A stretch of DNA of 18,240 nucleotides from Caldiserica bacterium UBA646 (GCA_002299965.1 DBOM01000068.1:1-18240), one strand, 5' to 3'. Positions 6,606 to 14,201 are shown, numbered from the stretch's first letter. Notes: generated by a model not told the origin, from the sequence alone. Numbers and translations: made by a program.

Positions 6606-6821
6606 CTACAATCTATAAACAATTCTTGCAGAAGAAAGATCATAAGGTGTGAACTCAAGTCTTACTCTATCTCCTGGTAATATTCTAATAAAATGAAGTC
6701 TCATCTTGCCACTAATATGGGCAAGTACTATTTTACCATTAGCAAGTTTCACCTTAAACCTGGTACCAGGTAGGGTTTCAATAACCACACCTTCGGTTTC
6801 TATTACTTGCTTTTTATTCAC
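6606..6821 (-). CDS. infA: Translation initiation factor IF-1
   Basis: IF-1 binds the ribosomal A site during initiation and assists IF-2 and IF-3. The 71-residue product has the normal length and a single S1/OB-fold. The diagnostic stretch is LAHISGKMRLHFIRILPGD (33-51), and the usual PYDLSSARIVYR ending is present. The start is GTG at 6821, with GGAG 6 nt upstream. In many Firmicutes a small KOW-domain gene lies between map and infA; here only 15 nt separate them, so it is absent. Confidence 0.98.
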   Translation of the reverse strand: MNKKQVIETEGVVIETLPGTRFKVKLANGKIVLAHISGKMRLHFIRILPGDRVRLEFTPYDLSSARIVYRL

Positions 6822-6836
6822 GCCTATCTCCTCTCT

Positions 6837-7583
6837 TCATAATGTAAGAATTTCCGGTCCATTTTTAGTTACAACAATAGTATGTTCAAAATGAGCTGCA
6901 TTAGAATGATCAGCAGTCTTAACAGTCCACCCATCCTTTTCTGTGTACACTTCGAAACCTCCTTTACAAACCATAGGTTCTATTGCAATACATAAACCTT
7001 CTCTCAATTCTATCCCACTATTTCCAGTCACAAAATTCGGCACACTAGGATCTTCATGTAAATGCTTCCCAATTCCATGTCCCGTATAATCTCTCACAAC
7101 AGAAAAATTATTACTCTCAACATATTGCTGAACTGCTAGCGATATATCATTAACTTTATTGCCAATCCTTGCCTGTTCAATCCCTATATACAATGCTCTC
7201 TCTGTTATTTCAATTAATTTTTTGTCTTCATTGCTTTTTTCTTTTTCCACAACGACTGTAATCGCTGAGTCAGCATACCAACCATCAAGAAGCACTGCTG
7301 AATCAAAAGAGACTAAATCTCCTTCTTTTAGTTTTCTTGTGCCTGGAATTCCATGCACTACTTCATCGTTGACAGAAATACAAACGGCAGCAGGAAAACC
7401 TCCATACCCTTTAATTGCAGGGATGGCGCCAGCAGAAAGAATAAACTCTTCAGCCAAGCTGCTCAGCTCGCTTGTAGTAATCTCTGCACGTACATTTTCT
7501 CTCAGCAAAGCAAGTGTTTGCTGGAGTATTCTACCAGATTTTTTTATTTTTTCAATCTCTTCTGGAGTCTTAAGCTCTATCAC
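6837..7583 (-). CDS. map: Methionine aminopeptidase, type I
   Basis: Removes the initiator methionine from nascent proteins after deformylation. The 248-residue product has the pita-bread fold residues in order: H77 (VVHGIPG), metal ligands D94 and D105, H169 (GHGIGKHLHEDP), H176, E202 (IAIEPM) and E233. It lacks the N-terminal zinc-finger extension of eukaryotic forms. The start is GTG at 7583, with GAGG about 6 nt upstream, overlapping the end of adk by 14 nt, so the two are likely translationally coupled. The secY-adk-map-infA order is the usual Gram-positive and deep-branching one. Confidence 0.97.
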   Translation of the reverse strand: MIELKTPEEIEKIKKSGRILQQTLALLRENVRAEITTSELSSLAEEFILSAGAIPAIKGYGGFPAAVCISVNDEVVHGIPGTRKLKEGDLVSFDSAVLLDGWYADSAITVVVEKEKSNEDKKLIEITERALYIGIEQARIGNKVNDISLAVQQYVESNNFSVVRDYTGHGIGKHLHEDPSVPNFVTGNSGIELREGLCIAIEPMVCKGGFEVYTEKDGWTVKTADHSNAAHFEHTIVVTKNGPEILTL

Positions 7584-8226
7584 TCAACACCTCTTTTATG
7601 CGCTTTGACACATCTTCTACTGTCCCCAGAGCATCCACTTCGCTAAGTAAGCCTTTATTTTTATAATAAGCAATCAAAGGTTCGGTTTTTTCTTCATAAA
7701 CCTCTATCCTTCTAATCACTACTTCTTCCTTATCATCTTCTCTTTGCGCAAGATTCCCGCCGCATCTCTCGCATTTTGCATCATCTTTAAGAGAATTGAA
7801 ATAGATATTATAAACAGCGTTACAATGCTCACAAGTTCTTCTTCCGCTTATCCTTTTGACAATCTCTTCTTTGGGAATTAAGAAAAAAATCACTGCATAA
7901 AGATTCACATTAATCTTGCTAAGATAAATATTTAAAAACTCAGCCTGATGAACAGTGCGAGGAAAACCATCTAAAATAAAACCTTTATCAAGAGTATGTT
8001 GATCCAATATTTTGCTCATAAATTCCTCTACAACAATGTCTGGAACAAGTTCGCCATTCTTTATAAAAGAATACATTTTCTCGGCTGTTTCACTTTTTTT
8101 ATTTATCCCTTCGCGCAATGCATCACCAGAAGAAATAAAAGGTATTCCAAGATCTTTACTCAAAAACTGCCCTTGAGTCCCTTTTCCTGCCCCTGGAGGA
8201 CCAAATAAAACAAGATGCGTTTTCAT
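7570..8226 (-). CDS. adk: Adenylate kinase, zinc-LID form
   Basis: Interconverts ATP + AMP and 2 ADP in the cytoplasm. The 218-residue product is a long-type enzyme. It has P-loop GPPGAGKGT (9-17), the AMP-binding SSGDALR (32-38), the DGFPRT motif (86-91), and a LID domain holding C132, C135, C152 and C155, the four-cysteine zinc site common in Gram-positive and thermophilic enzymes. The ATG at 8226 shares a base with the secY stop (TAATG). The GISGRR-like LID arginines (RISGRR, 125-130) are present. Nothing suggests loss of function. Confidence 0.98.
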   Translation of the reverse strand: MKTHLVLFGPPGAGKGTQGQFLSKDLGIPFISSGDALREGINKKSETAEKMYSFIKNGELVPDIVVEEFMSKILDQHTLDKGFILDGFPRTVHQAEFLNIYLSKINVNLYAVIFFLIPKEEIVKRISGRRTCEHCNAVYNIYFNSLKDDAKCERCGGNLAQREDDKEEVVIRRIEVYEEKTEPLIAYYKNKGLLSEVDALGTVEDVSKRIKEVLSDRA

Positions 8227-9491
8227 TATTTCAAAAAGCCTTTGTAGTGCCTCATAAGAAGATATGCCTCAATTTCTCTCATTGTTTCGAGTGAAACACC
8301 AATAATAATGAGTACTGAAGTTCCTCCAAAAACAAAAGCTGAGACTGCCATATTTCTAAAAATTAAATTAGGAACTACTGCGACAAGCCCAAGAAAAATA
8401 GAAGTAGGCAAAACAATTTTATTCAGTACTCCTGCAATATACTCAGCAGTCCTCATACCAGGACGAATACCTGGGATAAATCCACCATATTTTTGCAAAT
8501 CGTCTCCAAGTTTTATCGGATCGTACGTAAGTGATGTATAGAAATAAGTGAAGAAAACAATCAGGCTGAAATAAATTAAGTTATACCTAAAACCTGAAGG
8601 GTTTCCAAAAAAAGGAGTTGCAATATGAAGTGTAAACCAAGACGTAGGCCAAAATTGACCAAGTGTTTGAGGAAACATCATAACAGATACAGCAAAAATG
8701 ATCGGAAGCACACCTGCTTGTACAAGACGCAGTGGAATATATGTAGATTGCCCGCCATACACTTTTCTTCCTACAATTCTCTTAGCATACTGCACAGGAA
8801 TCCTTCGCTCAGCTTGATAAGCAAATATTACAATTACTATCAGAACAAGCATACCAAGAATTTCTCCTACTATTGATCCAATGCCCAAAGAATGTGCAAA
8901 GTATAACTGCTTCATCTCAATAACTCCTACAGGTAGCCTGCTTACAATCCCTGCAAATATAATTAAAGATACACCATTGCCTATACCTTTATCTGTCATT
9001 ATTTCTCCAAGCCACAACACGATATAAGAACCCGCAACAAGACTTGCAATAATAACGATTTTTAACAAAATACTTGTACTTACGAGGTAGTTTTGAAACA
9101 TAACAACAACAGAAAATGCTTGAAGCGTAGCAAGAAAAATAGTGAGCTGCCTTGTATAACGTGCCATTTTCTTTTGTCCTGCTTCGCCTTCTTTTGCAAG
9201 TCGTTCAAGAGCAGGAATAACAGCAGTAAGAAGTTGAAGTATAATAGATGCATTAATATAAGGAATAACACTCAATGCAAAAATAGAGAAGTTTCCAAAA
9301 CCACCGCCGGAAAACAAATCAAGTAGAGCAAGAAAACCTCCTTTTTGCACTAAAGCTTGAATAGCAACGCGGTCAATTCCAGCAACCGGAATATATGTTC
9401 CAAGTCTGAAAAGAATAAAAAGAAAAAGTGTAATCCAAATTCTTTTCCTCAGCTCTTTAAGCCTAAAAGCTCTTTTTATTGTTTCCCACAT
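8226..9491 (-). CDS. secY: Protein translocase channel subunit SecY
   Basis: SecY forms the membrane pore through which unfolded proteins are exported or inserted, working with SecE, SecG and SecA. The 421-residue product has about ten hydrophobic segments. SecY signature 1 is at about residues 72-90 (ALSVIPYINASIILQLL) and signature 2 at about 160-180 (MTDKGIGNGVSLIIFAGI). The plug region LFSGGGFGNFSIF precedes signature 1. The cytoplasmic loop with YAKRIVGRKVYGGQSTYIPL contacts SecA and ribosomes in relatives. The ATG at 9491 is 1 nt after the rplO stop, and GAGG lies within the end of rplO. Usual end gene of the spc cluster. Confidence 0.98.
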   Translation of the reverse strand: MWETIKRAFRLKELRKRIWITLFLFILFRLGTYIPVAGIDRVAIQALVQKGGFLALLDLFSGGGFGNFSIFALSVIPYINASIILQLLTAVIPALERLAKEGEAGQKKMARYTRQLTIFLATLQAFSVVVMFQNYLVSTSILLKIVIIASLVAGSYIVLWLGEIMTDKGIGNGVSLIIFAGIVSRLPVGVIEMKQLYFAHSLGIGSIVGEILGMLVLIVIVIFAYQAERRIPVQYAKRIVGRKVYGGQSTYIPLRLVQAGVLPIIFAVSVMMFPQTLGQFWPTSWFTLHIATPFFGNPSGFRYNLIYFSLIVFFTYFYTSLTYDPIKLGDDLQKYGGFIPGIRPGMRTAEYIAGVLNKIVLPTSIFLGLVAVVPNLIFRNMAVSAFVFGGTSVLIIIGVSLETMREIEAYLLMRHYKGFLK

Positions 9492-9492
9492 A

Positions 9493-9915
9493 TCAGATTA
9501 CCTCGGCTCTTCCCTGAATCTTTTCAATCTTCTCTTTTGCTGTTTTTGAAAATTTAGATGCTTTTACAATAAGGGCCTTATTCACATCTCCTCTACCAAG
9601 TACCTTAACTCTTGCATTAAATAGTTCATTTAAATTTATTTCATTTGCGTCACTAGAAAATTTCTCCAGTTTTTCAACATTTATTTCAATGTATTCCACT
9701 CTATTTAACGGTTTGAAACCTTTCAGTTTAGGAAGTCTTCGATAGAGAGGCGTCTGCCCTCCTTCAAAACCTTTCTTTTTTGTTCCTCCAGAACGAGCCT
9801 TGGCACCCTTACAACCTCGCGTCGAATAAGTGCCTCTTCCAGATCCATCTCCTCTTCCTACAATGCGCTTTTTTCTCGTTGAGTTAGCTTTTGGTTTAAA
9901 ATTCTGTATTTTCAT
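9493..9915 (-). CDS. rplO: Ribosomal protein L15
   Basis: L15 is a late-stage 50S assembly protein. The 140-residue product has the Arg/Gly-rich N-terminal extension (KKRIVGRGDGSGRGTYSTRG, about 15-34), then GAKARSGGTKKKGFEGGQTP, and the C-terminal globular domain. The ATG at 9915 has GGAGG 5 nt upstream. It begins 20 nt inside the end of rpsE, an unusually long overlap here, exactly where rpmD (L30) would normally lie between them. Confidence 0.98.
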   Translation of the reverse strand: MKIQNFKPKANSTRKKRIVGRGDGSGRGTYSTRGCKGAKARSGGTKKKGFEGGQTPLYRRLPKLKGFKPLNRVEYIEINVEKLEKFSSDANEINLNELFNARVKVLGRGDVNKALIVKASKFSKTAKEKIEKIQGRAEVI

Positions 9916-10420
9916 TTTTACCTCCGGCTATTTCTCTCTTCATCATTTCTTTTCTGTGAATTATTGTATCCATATCTCTGAACGCTGCGAGCATTGCGTT
10001 AGCTACATTTAACGGATTAGCTGTTCCAAGAGTTTTCGAAAGAAGGTCTTCTATTCCTGCCTTTTCTGCAATTGCTTTTACCACTCTTCCAGCTACAATG
10101 CCGGTTCCTTTAACTGCTGGCGCAAGAAATACATACCCTGCTCCAGATTTTGATGTAATTCTCATGGGTATCGTGTTATTTTTAATGGGTACAGTAACAA
10201 GGTTTCTTTTTGCATCAGCAATACCTTTTTTAATCGCTGACGGTATTTCTCTGGCTTTGCCAATACCAATACCAACTCTTCCTTTTTTGTCGCCTATTAC
10301 CATAATTACCCTGAATTTTAAAATCTTTCCACCTTTAACGACTTTCGTTACCCTATCTATCTGGAGAACGCCTTCCTCAAACTCTTTATGTTCCTCTACT
10401 CTGCCTCTTCTTGTATACAC
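9896..10420 (-). CDS. rpsE: Ribosomal protein S5
   Basis: S5 lines the mRNA entry channel and affects decoding accuracy. In the 174-residue product the N-terminal double-stranded-RNA-binding fold includes VVKGGKILKFRVIMVIGDKKGRVG (about 27-50), with the KGG loop whose changes give spectinomycin resistance in other bacteria. The C-terminal domain has GTGIVAGRVVKAIAEKAGI (about 105-123) and ANPLNVANAMLAA. The start is GTG at 10420, preceded by AGGAGG that overlaps the rplR stop. The last residues overlap the start of rplO. Confidence 0.98.
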   Translation of the reverse strand: MYTRRGRVEEHKEFEEGVLQIDRVTKVVKGGKILKFRVIMVIGDKKGRVGIGIGKAREIPSAIKKGIADAKRNLVTVPIKNNTIPMRITSKSGAGYVFLAPAVKGTGIVAGRVVKAIAEKAGIEDLLSKTLGTANPLNVANAMLAAFRDMDTIIHRKEMMKREIAGGKNENTEF

Positions 10421-10429
10421 CTCTACCTC

Positions 10430-10798
10430 CTAAAAGTTTAATCCGGCTTCTCTTGCGCTTTCAGCAAGTGCCTTAACTTTTCCATGATATGCAAAACCAC
10501 CTCTATCAAAAGAAACTTCTTTTATCCCTTTCTCTAGTGCTTTTTTCCCGATAAGAGTCCCTACAGCTTTTGCAGCTTCTATATTCTTCTTTCCGCCAAA
10601 TTTATCTACTATTTCTTTTTCTTTCGTAGAAGCAGCTACAAGAGTAATTCCTTTTGTATCATCGATAATCTGAACATAAATATTTTTAAGGCTGATAAAA
10701 ACAGCAAGCCTTGGTCTTTCAGAAGTACCTGAGAGATTTTTTCTTAATCGTTTATGCCTTATATCTCTTAACTCTTTTTTATTCTTCAATTTAATCAT
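10430..10798 (-). CDS. rplR: Ribosomal protein L18
   Basis: L18 binds 5S rRNA and helps attach it to the 50S central protuberance, with L5. The 122-residue product has the normal length. Family marks are the basic N-terminus, RHKRLRKNLSGTSERPRLAVF (14-34), the KNIYVQIIDD strand, and the C-terminal FDRGGFAYHGKVKALAESAREAGL. The ATG at 10798 follows the rplF stop by 12 nt, in the canonical spc order rplF-rplR-rpsE. Confidence 0.98.
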   Translation of the reverse strand: MIKLKNKKELRDIRHKRLRKNLSGTSERPRLAVFISLKNIYVQIIDDTKGITLVAASTKEKEIVDKFGGKKNIEAAKAVGTLIGKKALEKGIKEVSFDRGGFAYHGKVKALAESAREAGLNF

Positions 10799-10810
10799 AT
10801 CACACTCTCC

Positions 10811-11359
10811 CTACTTAGCTCCAGCAGCAATTGCTTTCCCTGCTTTTCGTATAATTTTCTCACCAACATATATAATGCCTTTTGCTTTATATGGATCCAC
10901 TTTTCTCAAATGACGAATCGTTTGGGCAAAAGCACCAACAGATTCTTTATTAATTCCAGAGACAGTAATGATGCGCTTCTCTATTACGACATCAATATCT
11001 TCCGGAATATCCAGAATGATTGGATGAGAAAATCCCAAATTAAATGTAACTTTTTTACCCTGTACTTCTCCTTTGTATGTTTTTTCATTAAGCTGCAACT
11101 GTTTTGAGTAACCGTTTGTAACGCCCGTAACCATGTTACTTATAAGTGCGCGAGTAGTGCCATGAAGAGCTCTATAAAAAGGTCTATCAGAAGGTCTCTC
11201 TACAGTGACTATATCATTTTCTAAAATAATTTTTATTTCAGGGTGAAAACTTCTTTTCAACTCACCTTTAGGCCCTTTAACGGTTACAAAATTATCTTCG
11301 TCTATTGTTATCTTTACCTCTTTAGAAATAAAAACTGGTTTTTTCCCAATTCTAGACAT
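10811..11359 (-). CDS. rplF: Ribosomal protein L6
   Basis: L6 lies near the factor-binding region of the 50S. The 182-residue product opens SRIGKKPVFISKEV, as usual, and has the two tandem L6 domains: about 10-80, with VTVKGPKGELKRSFHPEI, and about 90-180. The second domain includes LGFSHPIILDIPEDIDV and ends with the rRNA-binding VDPYKAKGIIYVGEKIIRK. The ATG at 11359 follows the rpsH stop by 11 nt with a GGAGG-type ribosome-binding site. Confidence 0.98.
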   Translation of the reverse strand: MSRIGKKPVFISKEVKITIDEDNFVTVKGPKGELKRSFHPEIKIILENDIVTVERPSDRPFYRALHGTTRALISNMVTGVTNGYSKQLQLNEKTYKGEVQGKKVTFNLGFSHPIILDIPEDIDVVIEKRIITVSGINKESVGAFAQTIRHLRKVDPYKAKGIIYVGEKIIRKAGKAIAAGAK

Positions 11360-11370
11360 TTATACACCTC

Positions 11371-11766
11371 CTACCAGATGAAACAGATAACTTCTCCGCC
11401 CTGTCTTTCTTTAAGAGCTTCTCTATCTGTCATTAAGCCTTTCGGGGTAGAAATTACTGCTGTTCCAAAACCATCTAGCACGCGCGGAATCCTGTCTTTG
11501 CCAACATATATTCGCCTGCCAGGTTTACTGATCCGCTTAACACCTAAGATAAATTTCTCCCTTTTGTTCCCGTATTTCAAATAAACTCTCAACATTTTTT
11601 TACCATCAACCTCTTGTTCTTCAACATTTCCAATGTATCCCTCATCCTTCATAATATTTAAAATGCCTCTGTTTACATTTGAATAAGGAATAAGTAGAGA
11701 TTTGTGATACATAGTACTTGCATTTTTAATTCTTATTAATGTATCAGAAATTGGATCGCTTACCAT
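11371..11766 (-). CDS. rpsH: Ribosomal protein S8
   Basis: S8 binds the central domain of 16S rRNA early in 30S assembly. In the 131-residue product, DPISDTLIRIKNAS (4-17) marks the N-terminal domain. KRISKPGRRIYV (about 82-93) and the GTAVISTPKGLMTDREAL stretch, with the conserved serine-threonine-proline turn, mark the C-terminal domain. In E. coli S8 represses its operon through a site near rplE; no similar structure is obvious here. The ATG at 11766 has GGAGG upstream. Confidence 0.98.
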   Translation of the reverse strand: MVSDPISDTLIRIKNASTMYHKSLLIPYSNVNRGILNIMKDEGYIGNVEEQEVDGKKMLRVYLKYGNKREKFILGVKRISKPGRRIYVGKDRIPRVLDGFGTAVISTPKGLMTDREALKERQGGEVICFIW

Positions 11767-11775
11767 AATCTCCTC

Positions 11776-11961
11776 CTACCAACTTGCCTTTTTGACACCA
11801 GGAAGCTTGCCTTCCAGTGCTAATTTTCGTAGACAGTGCCTACAAAGACCAAATCTGCCATAATAAGCTCTTGGTCTCCCGCAAACTTTACACCTGTTAT
11901 GTTCTCTCACCTTAAACTTAGGCTCTTTATTTGCTTTTTCAATCATTGCCTTTCTTGCCAT
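11776..11961 (-). CDS. rpsN: Ribosomal protein S14, zinc-binding type Z
   Basis: S14 is in the head of the 30S. This is the short, 61-residue zinc form, with ligands C24, C27, C40 and C43 in the RCKVCGRPRAYY...GLCRHC pattern, unlike the roughly 100-residue non-zinc form of E. coli. It ends in the usual LPGVKKASW. The ATG at 11961 lies 8 nt after the rplE stop. Only this copy is visible; whether a zinc-free paralogue exists elsewhere cannot be told from the window. Confidence 0.98.
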   Translation of the reverse strand: MARKAMIEKANKEPKFKVREHNRCKVCGRPRAYYGRFGLCRHCLRKLALEGKLPGVKKASW

Positions 11962-11969
11962 TCTAACAC

Positions 11970-12581
11970 CTACCTTTCCCTAAAAGGAAAACCCATAAAC
12001 TCAAGAAGTGCTCTTGCCTCTTCATCAGTTTTAGCAGTTGTGGTAATTGTAACATTAAATCCACGAACCCTATCAATCGCATCATAATCAATCTCGGGGA
12101 AAATCAACTGCTCTCTTATGCCAAATGTATAATTGCCTCTGCCATCAAATGAATTAGGCGAAAGTCCTTTAAAATCTCTAATTCTTGGAAGAGCCACATT
12201 CATAAGTTTCTCCATAAATGTATACATTGGAGTTTTACGCAATGTTACCCTGCATCCAATAGGCATATCTTCACGAATCTTAAATGAAGCAATAGATTTC
12301 TTTGCTCGGGTAACAGTAGGCCGTTGATGGGTAACTAAAATGAATTCACTTATAGTTTTCTCCATCGCCTTTGGATATTGAGAAATATCACCTACTCCTC
12401 TGTTAAGAGAAATTTTTACAATTCTAGGTACTTGCATCATATTTTTATAATTAAACTTCTCCATTAACCTCTTCTTTACTTCTTTCTCGTACTTATCTTT
12501 TAAGGGAGAAGGAGCAAGTTTCTCTTCCAGAAGTTTTTCAAGCCCTTTATCTAATTTAGTTCCTGACTTTATTTTTGTCAT
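11970..12581 (-). CDS. rplE: Ribosomal protein L5 with N-terminal extension
   Basis: L5 binds 5S rRNA and contacts P-site tRNA. The conserved body runs from about residue 27 (LKDKYEKEV) through YKNMMQVPRIVKISLNRGVG, the RPTVTRAKKSIASFKIR loop, RDFKGLSPNSFDGRGNYTFGI and ITTTAKTDEEARALL. I chose the ATG at 12581 rather than the GTG at 12587, because GAGG at 12590-12587 overlaps that GTG and is 5 nt from the ATG. Even so, the 203-residue protein has about 23 residues (MTKIKSGTKLDKGLEKLLEE...) before the point where E. coli L5 begins. No plausible internal start exists there. Confidence 0.95.
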   Translation of the reverse strand: MTKIKSGTKLDKGLEKLLEEKLAPSPLKDKYEKEVKKRLMEKFNYKNMMQVPRIVKISLNRGVGDISQYPKAMEKTISEFILVTHQRPTVTRAKKSIASFKIREDMPIGCRVTLRKTPMYTFMEKLMNVALPRIRDFKGLSPNSFDGRGNYTFGIREQLIFPEIDYDAIDRVRGFNVTITTTAKTDEEARALLEFMGFPFRER

Positions 12582-12593
12582 ATCCACCTCACG

Positions 12594-12941
12594 TTAGATC
12601 TTATCAATTACTTCATGACAGTTTTTGCATACCCGAACGCTTTTCCCATTTTCAAGAATTTTATGAGCAATGCGGGTCTTCTCATGACAATGAGGGCAAA
12701 CTAACTGCACTTTACTGACATACAGAGGAGCTTCTCTCCTTGTAATTTTACCTTGTGGCATATCCCGTGTAGGACGAAGAAAATTTGTTTGCATATTCAC
12801 GCCGTCAACAAACACTTTCCCTTTATCGGGAATTGTCCTAATAACCTTGCCTTTCTTCCCTTTATCCTTTCCAGATAACACTATGACCATGTCACCTTTT
12901 CTTAATTCTATTTTTGACTTTACTTTATTATCAACTTTCAT
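12594..12941 (-). CDS. rplX: Ribosomal protein L24, zinc-ribbon form
   Basis: L24 starts 50S assembly by binding the 5' domain of 23S rRNA. The 115-residue product has the KOW motif around residues 14-40 (RKGDMVIVLSGKDKGKKGKV), then the NFLRPTRDMPQGKITRREAP strand. The C-terminal zinc ribbon has cysteines C82, C85, C105 and C108, as in many Gram-positive and deep-branching bacteria. About ten extra residues precede the KOW domain. The ATG at 12941 follows the rplN stop by 9 nt. Confidence 0.97.
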   Translation of the reverse strand: MKVDNKVKSKIELRKGDMVIVLSGKDKGKKGKVIRTIPDKGKVFVDGVNMQTNFLRPTRDMPQGKITRREAPLYVSKVQLVCPHCHEKTRIAHKILENGKSVRVCKNCHEVIDKI

Positions 12942-12950
12942 AAATTCCTC

Positions 12951-13319
12951 CTACAAAACCTCTGGGGCAAGCGAAACTATCTTTAAATATCCTTGCTTCC
13001 TCAGCTCTCTTGCTACAGGACCAAAAATTCTAGTCCCTTTTGGATTTCCTTCTTCATCAATAATTACAGCTGCATTCTGATCGAATCTAATTACGCTTCC
13101 GTCTGCTCTTTTTAAAGGATATTTTGTTCTCACAACAATTGCCCTCACCACACTGCCTTTAGGTGTAGCACTGTTTGGCACTGCTTTTTTAACTGAAGCA
13201 ACGATTTTATCTCCCACAGTAGCTGTCCCTCTTTTCCCAACACGAAGCACTGTTATACAAGAAATTTCTTTTGCTCCACTGTTATCTGCAACAACAAGTC
13301 GTGAATAATCTTTAATCAT
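12951..13319 (-). CDS. rplN: Ribosomal protein L14
   Basis: L14 lies on the subunit interface of the 50S and forms an intersubunit bridge. The 122-residue product has exactly the normal length and the family patterns: VADNSGAKEISCITVL (10-25), GTATVGDKIVASVKKAVPN, VIVRT-type strand and GTRIFGPVARELR near 95-107. The ATG at 13319 overlaps the rpsQ stop as ATGA, which links what are separate operons (S10 and spc) in E. coli. Confidence 0.98.
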   Translation of the reverse strand: MIKDYSRLVVADNSGAKEISCITVLRVGKRGTATVGDKIVASVKKAVPNSATPKGSVVRAIVVRTKYPLKRADGSVIRFDQNAAVIIDEEGNPKGTRIFGPVARELRKQGYLKIVSLAPEVL

Positions 13320-13561
13320 TTCTCACCTCCGTCAATAACCTCTACAACTCTCCATCGCTTCAATTTACTGACCGGTTTCGTTTCTCTAATCCTAACAATA
13401 TCACCAACTTTTGCTTTCATATTTTCATCGTGTGCATAAAATTTTGATGCTCTATTTATAATTTTAATGTAAAGGGGATGTGGCACACGCCTATCTATCT
13501 GAACAACAACAGTTTTTTGATAAGCACTAATAACTTTTCCAGTAATTTCTTTTTTAGCCAT
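13316..13561 (-). CDS. rpsQ: Ribosomal protein S17
   Basis: S17 is an OB-fold protein that binds the 5' domain of 16S rRNA. The 81-residue product includes GKVISAYQKTVVVQIDRRVPHPLY (8-31), the HDENMKAKVGDIVRIRETKPVSKLKRW segment and a short acidic end. The ATG at 13561 is 2 nt after the rpmC stop; the ribosome-binding site lies inside rpmC. Confidence 0.97.
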   Translation of the reverse strand: MAKKEITGKVISAYQKTVVVQIDRRVPHPLYIKIINRASKFYAHDENMKAKVGDIVRIRETKPVSKLKRWRVVEVIDGGEK

Positions 13562-13563
13562 AA

Positions 13564-13767
13564 TTACACCTCTTCTTTGTTGAGTTCTCGCTCTCTTCTT
13601 ATGGTAAGAAGCCTTGCTATGTCCCTTCTCACAAGTCTTATACGTGCAGGATTATTTAGCTGATGAGTAGCAAATCGGAAACGTAAATTAAAAAGCTCCT
13701 TTCGAAGGCTTTTTAATTGCTCTTCTATCTCAGCATCAGTCATATCTCTAACTTTTTCTACTTTCAT
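13564..13767 (-). CDS. rpmC: Ribosomal protein L29
   Basis: L29 is a small two-helix protein at the peptide exit tunnel and part of the docking site for trigger factor and SRP. The 67-residue product has the diagnostic LRKELFNLRFRFATHQLNNPARI (about 22-44) and the following RRDIARLLTIRRER helix. The ATG at 13767 is 2 nt after the rplP stop. An AT-rich 11-bp inverted repeat lies within its codons (separate entry). Confidence 0.97.
   Translation of the reverse strand: MKVEKVRDMTDAEIEEQLKSLRKELFNLRFRFATHQLNNPARIRLVRRDIARLLTIRRERELNKEEV
13686..13718 (-). repeat. 11-bp AT-rich inverted repeat inside rpmC
   Basis: AATTAAAAAGC (13686-13696) and GCTTTTTAATT (13708-13718) are exact reverse complements around an 11-nt loop. 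On the mRNA the loop contains AAAGGAG, which resembles a ribosome-binding site. It encodes the conserved LKSLRKELFN region, so coding constraint plus AT bias could explain it. Not at a gene end. Confidence 0.4.
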
Positions 13768-13769
13768 AA

Positions 13770-14186
13770 CTAAATAACCTCCTCACGCTTAACAAGTCTT
13801 ACTTTAATGGGAAGTTTAAATCCAACTTGCTTTGCAAGTTTTGTGGCCTCTTCTTCGGGAATCCCTGTCATCTCAAAGAGAATTCTTCCTGGTTTTACAA
13901 CAGCCACCCAGTGATCAAGATCTCCTTTTCCACTACCCATTCTGGTTTCTGCGGGTTTCTTCGTTACAGGTTTGTCCGGAAAAATCCTTATCCAAAGCTT
14001 TCCTGTTTTCCTTACTGCCTGTATCAAAACAAGTCTTGTTGCTTCAATTTGTCTAGAAGTAATATAAGAAGGTTCCATCGCTTGAATTCCATAATCACCA
14101 AATGCAACAAAATTACCCCGCGTAGCTTTTCCTCGCATTCTACCTCGCTGCTGTTTTCTATGTTTAACTTTTTCTGGCATTAACAT
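13770..14186 (-). CDS. rplP: Ribosomal protein L16
   Basis: L16 binds near the A site and 5S rRNA and helps organise the peptidyl transferase centre. In the 138-residue product the opening MLMPEKVKHRKQQRGRMRG matches the family. FGDYGIQAMEPSYITSRQIEATR (about 30-52) and RMGSGKGDLDHWVAVV are also typical. The frame extends two codons further up to an ATG at 14192, but GGAGG (14200-14196) is only 3 nt from that ATG and 9 nt from the one at 14186, and MLMP is the usual L16 start, so I place it at 14186. Confidence 0.95.
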   Translation of the reverse strand: MLMPEKVKHRKQQRGRMRGKATRGNFVAFGDYGIQAMEPSYITSRQIEATRLVLIQAVRKTGKLWIRIFPDKPVTKKPAETRMGSGKGDLDHWVAVVKPGRILFEMTGIPEEEATKLAKQVGFKLPIKVRLVKREEVI

Positions 14187-14201
14187 AATCATCCACCTCC
14201 A

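Noticed and set aside
7159..7608. 149-codon open frame on the plus strand
   Set aside because: Antisense to map, which has all catalytic residues; no family resemblance in the antisense protein.
13686..13718. Intrinsic terminator in rpmC
   Set aside because: The stem is followed by only a few U residues, is AT-rich and lies in the middle of a gene in an operon that continues.
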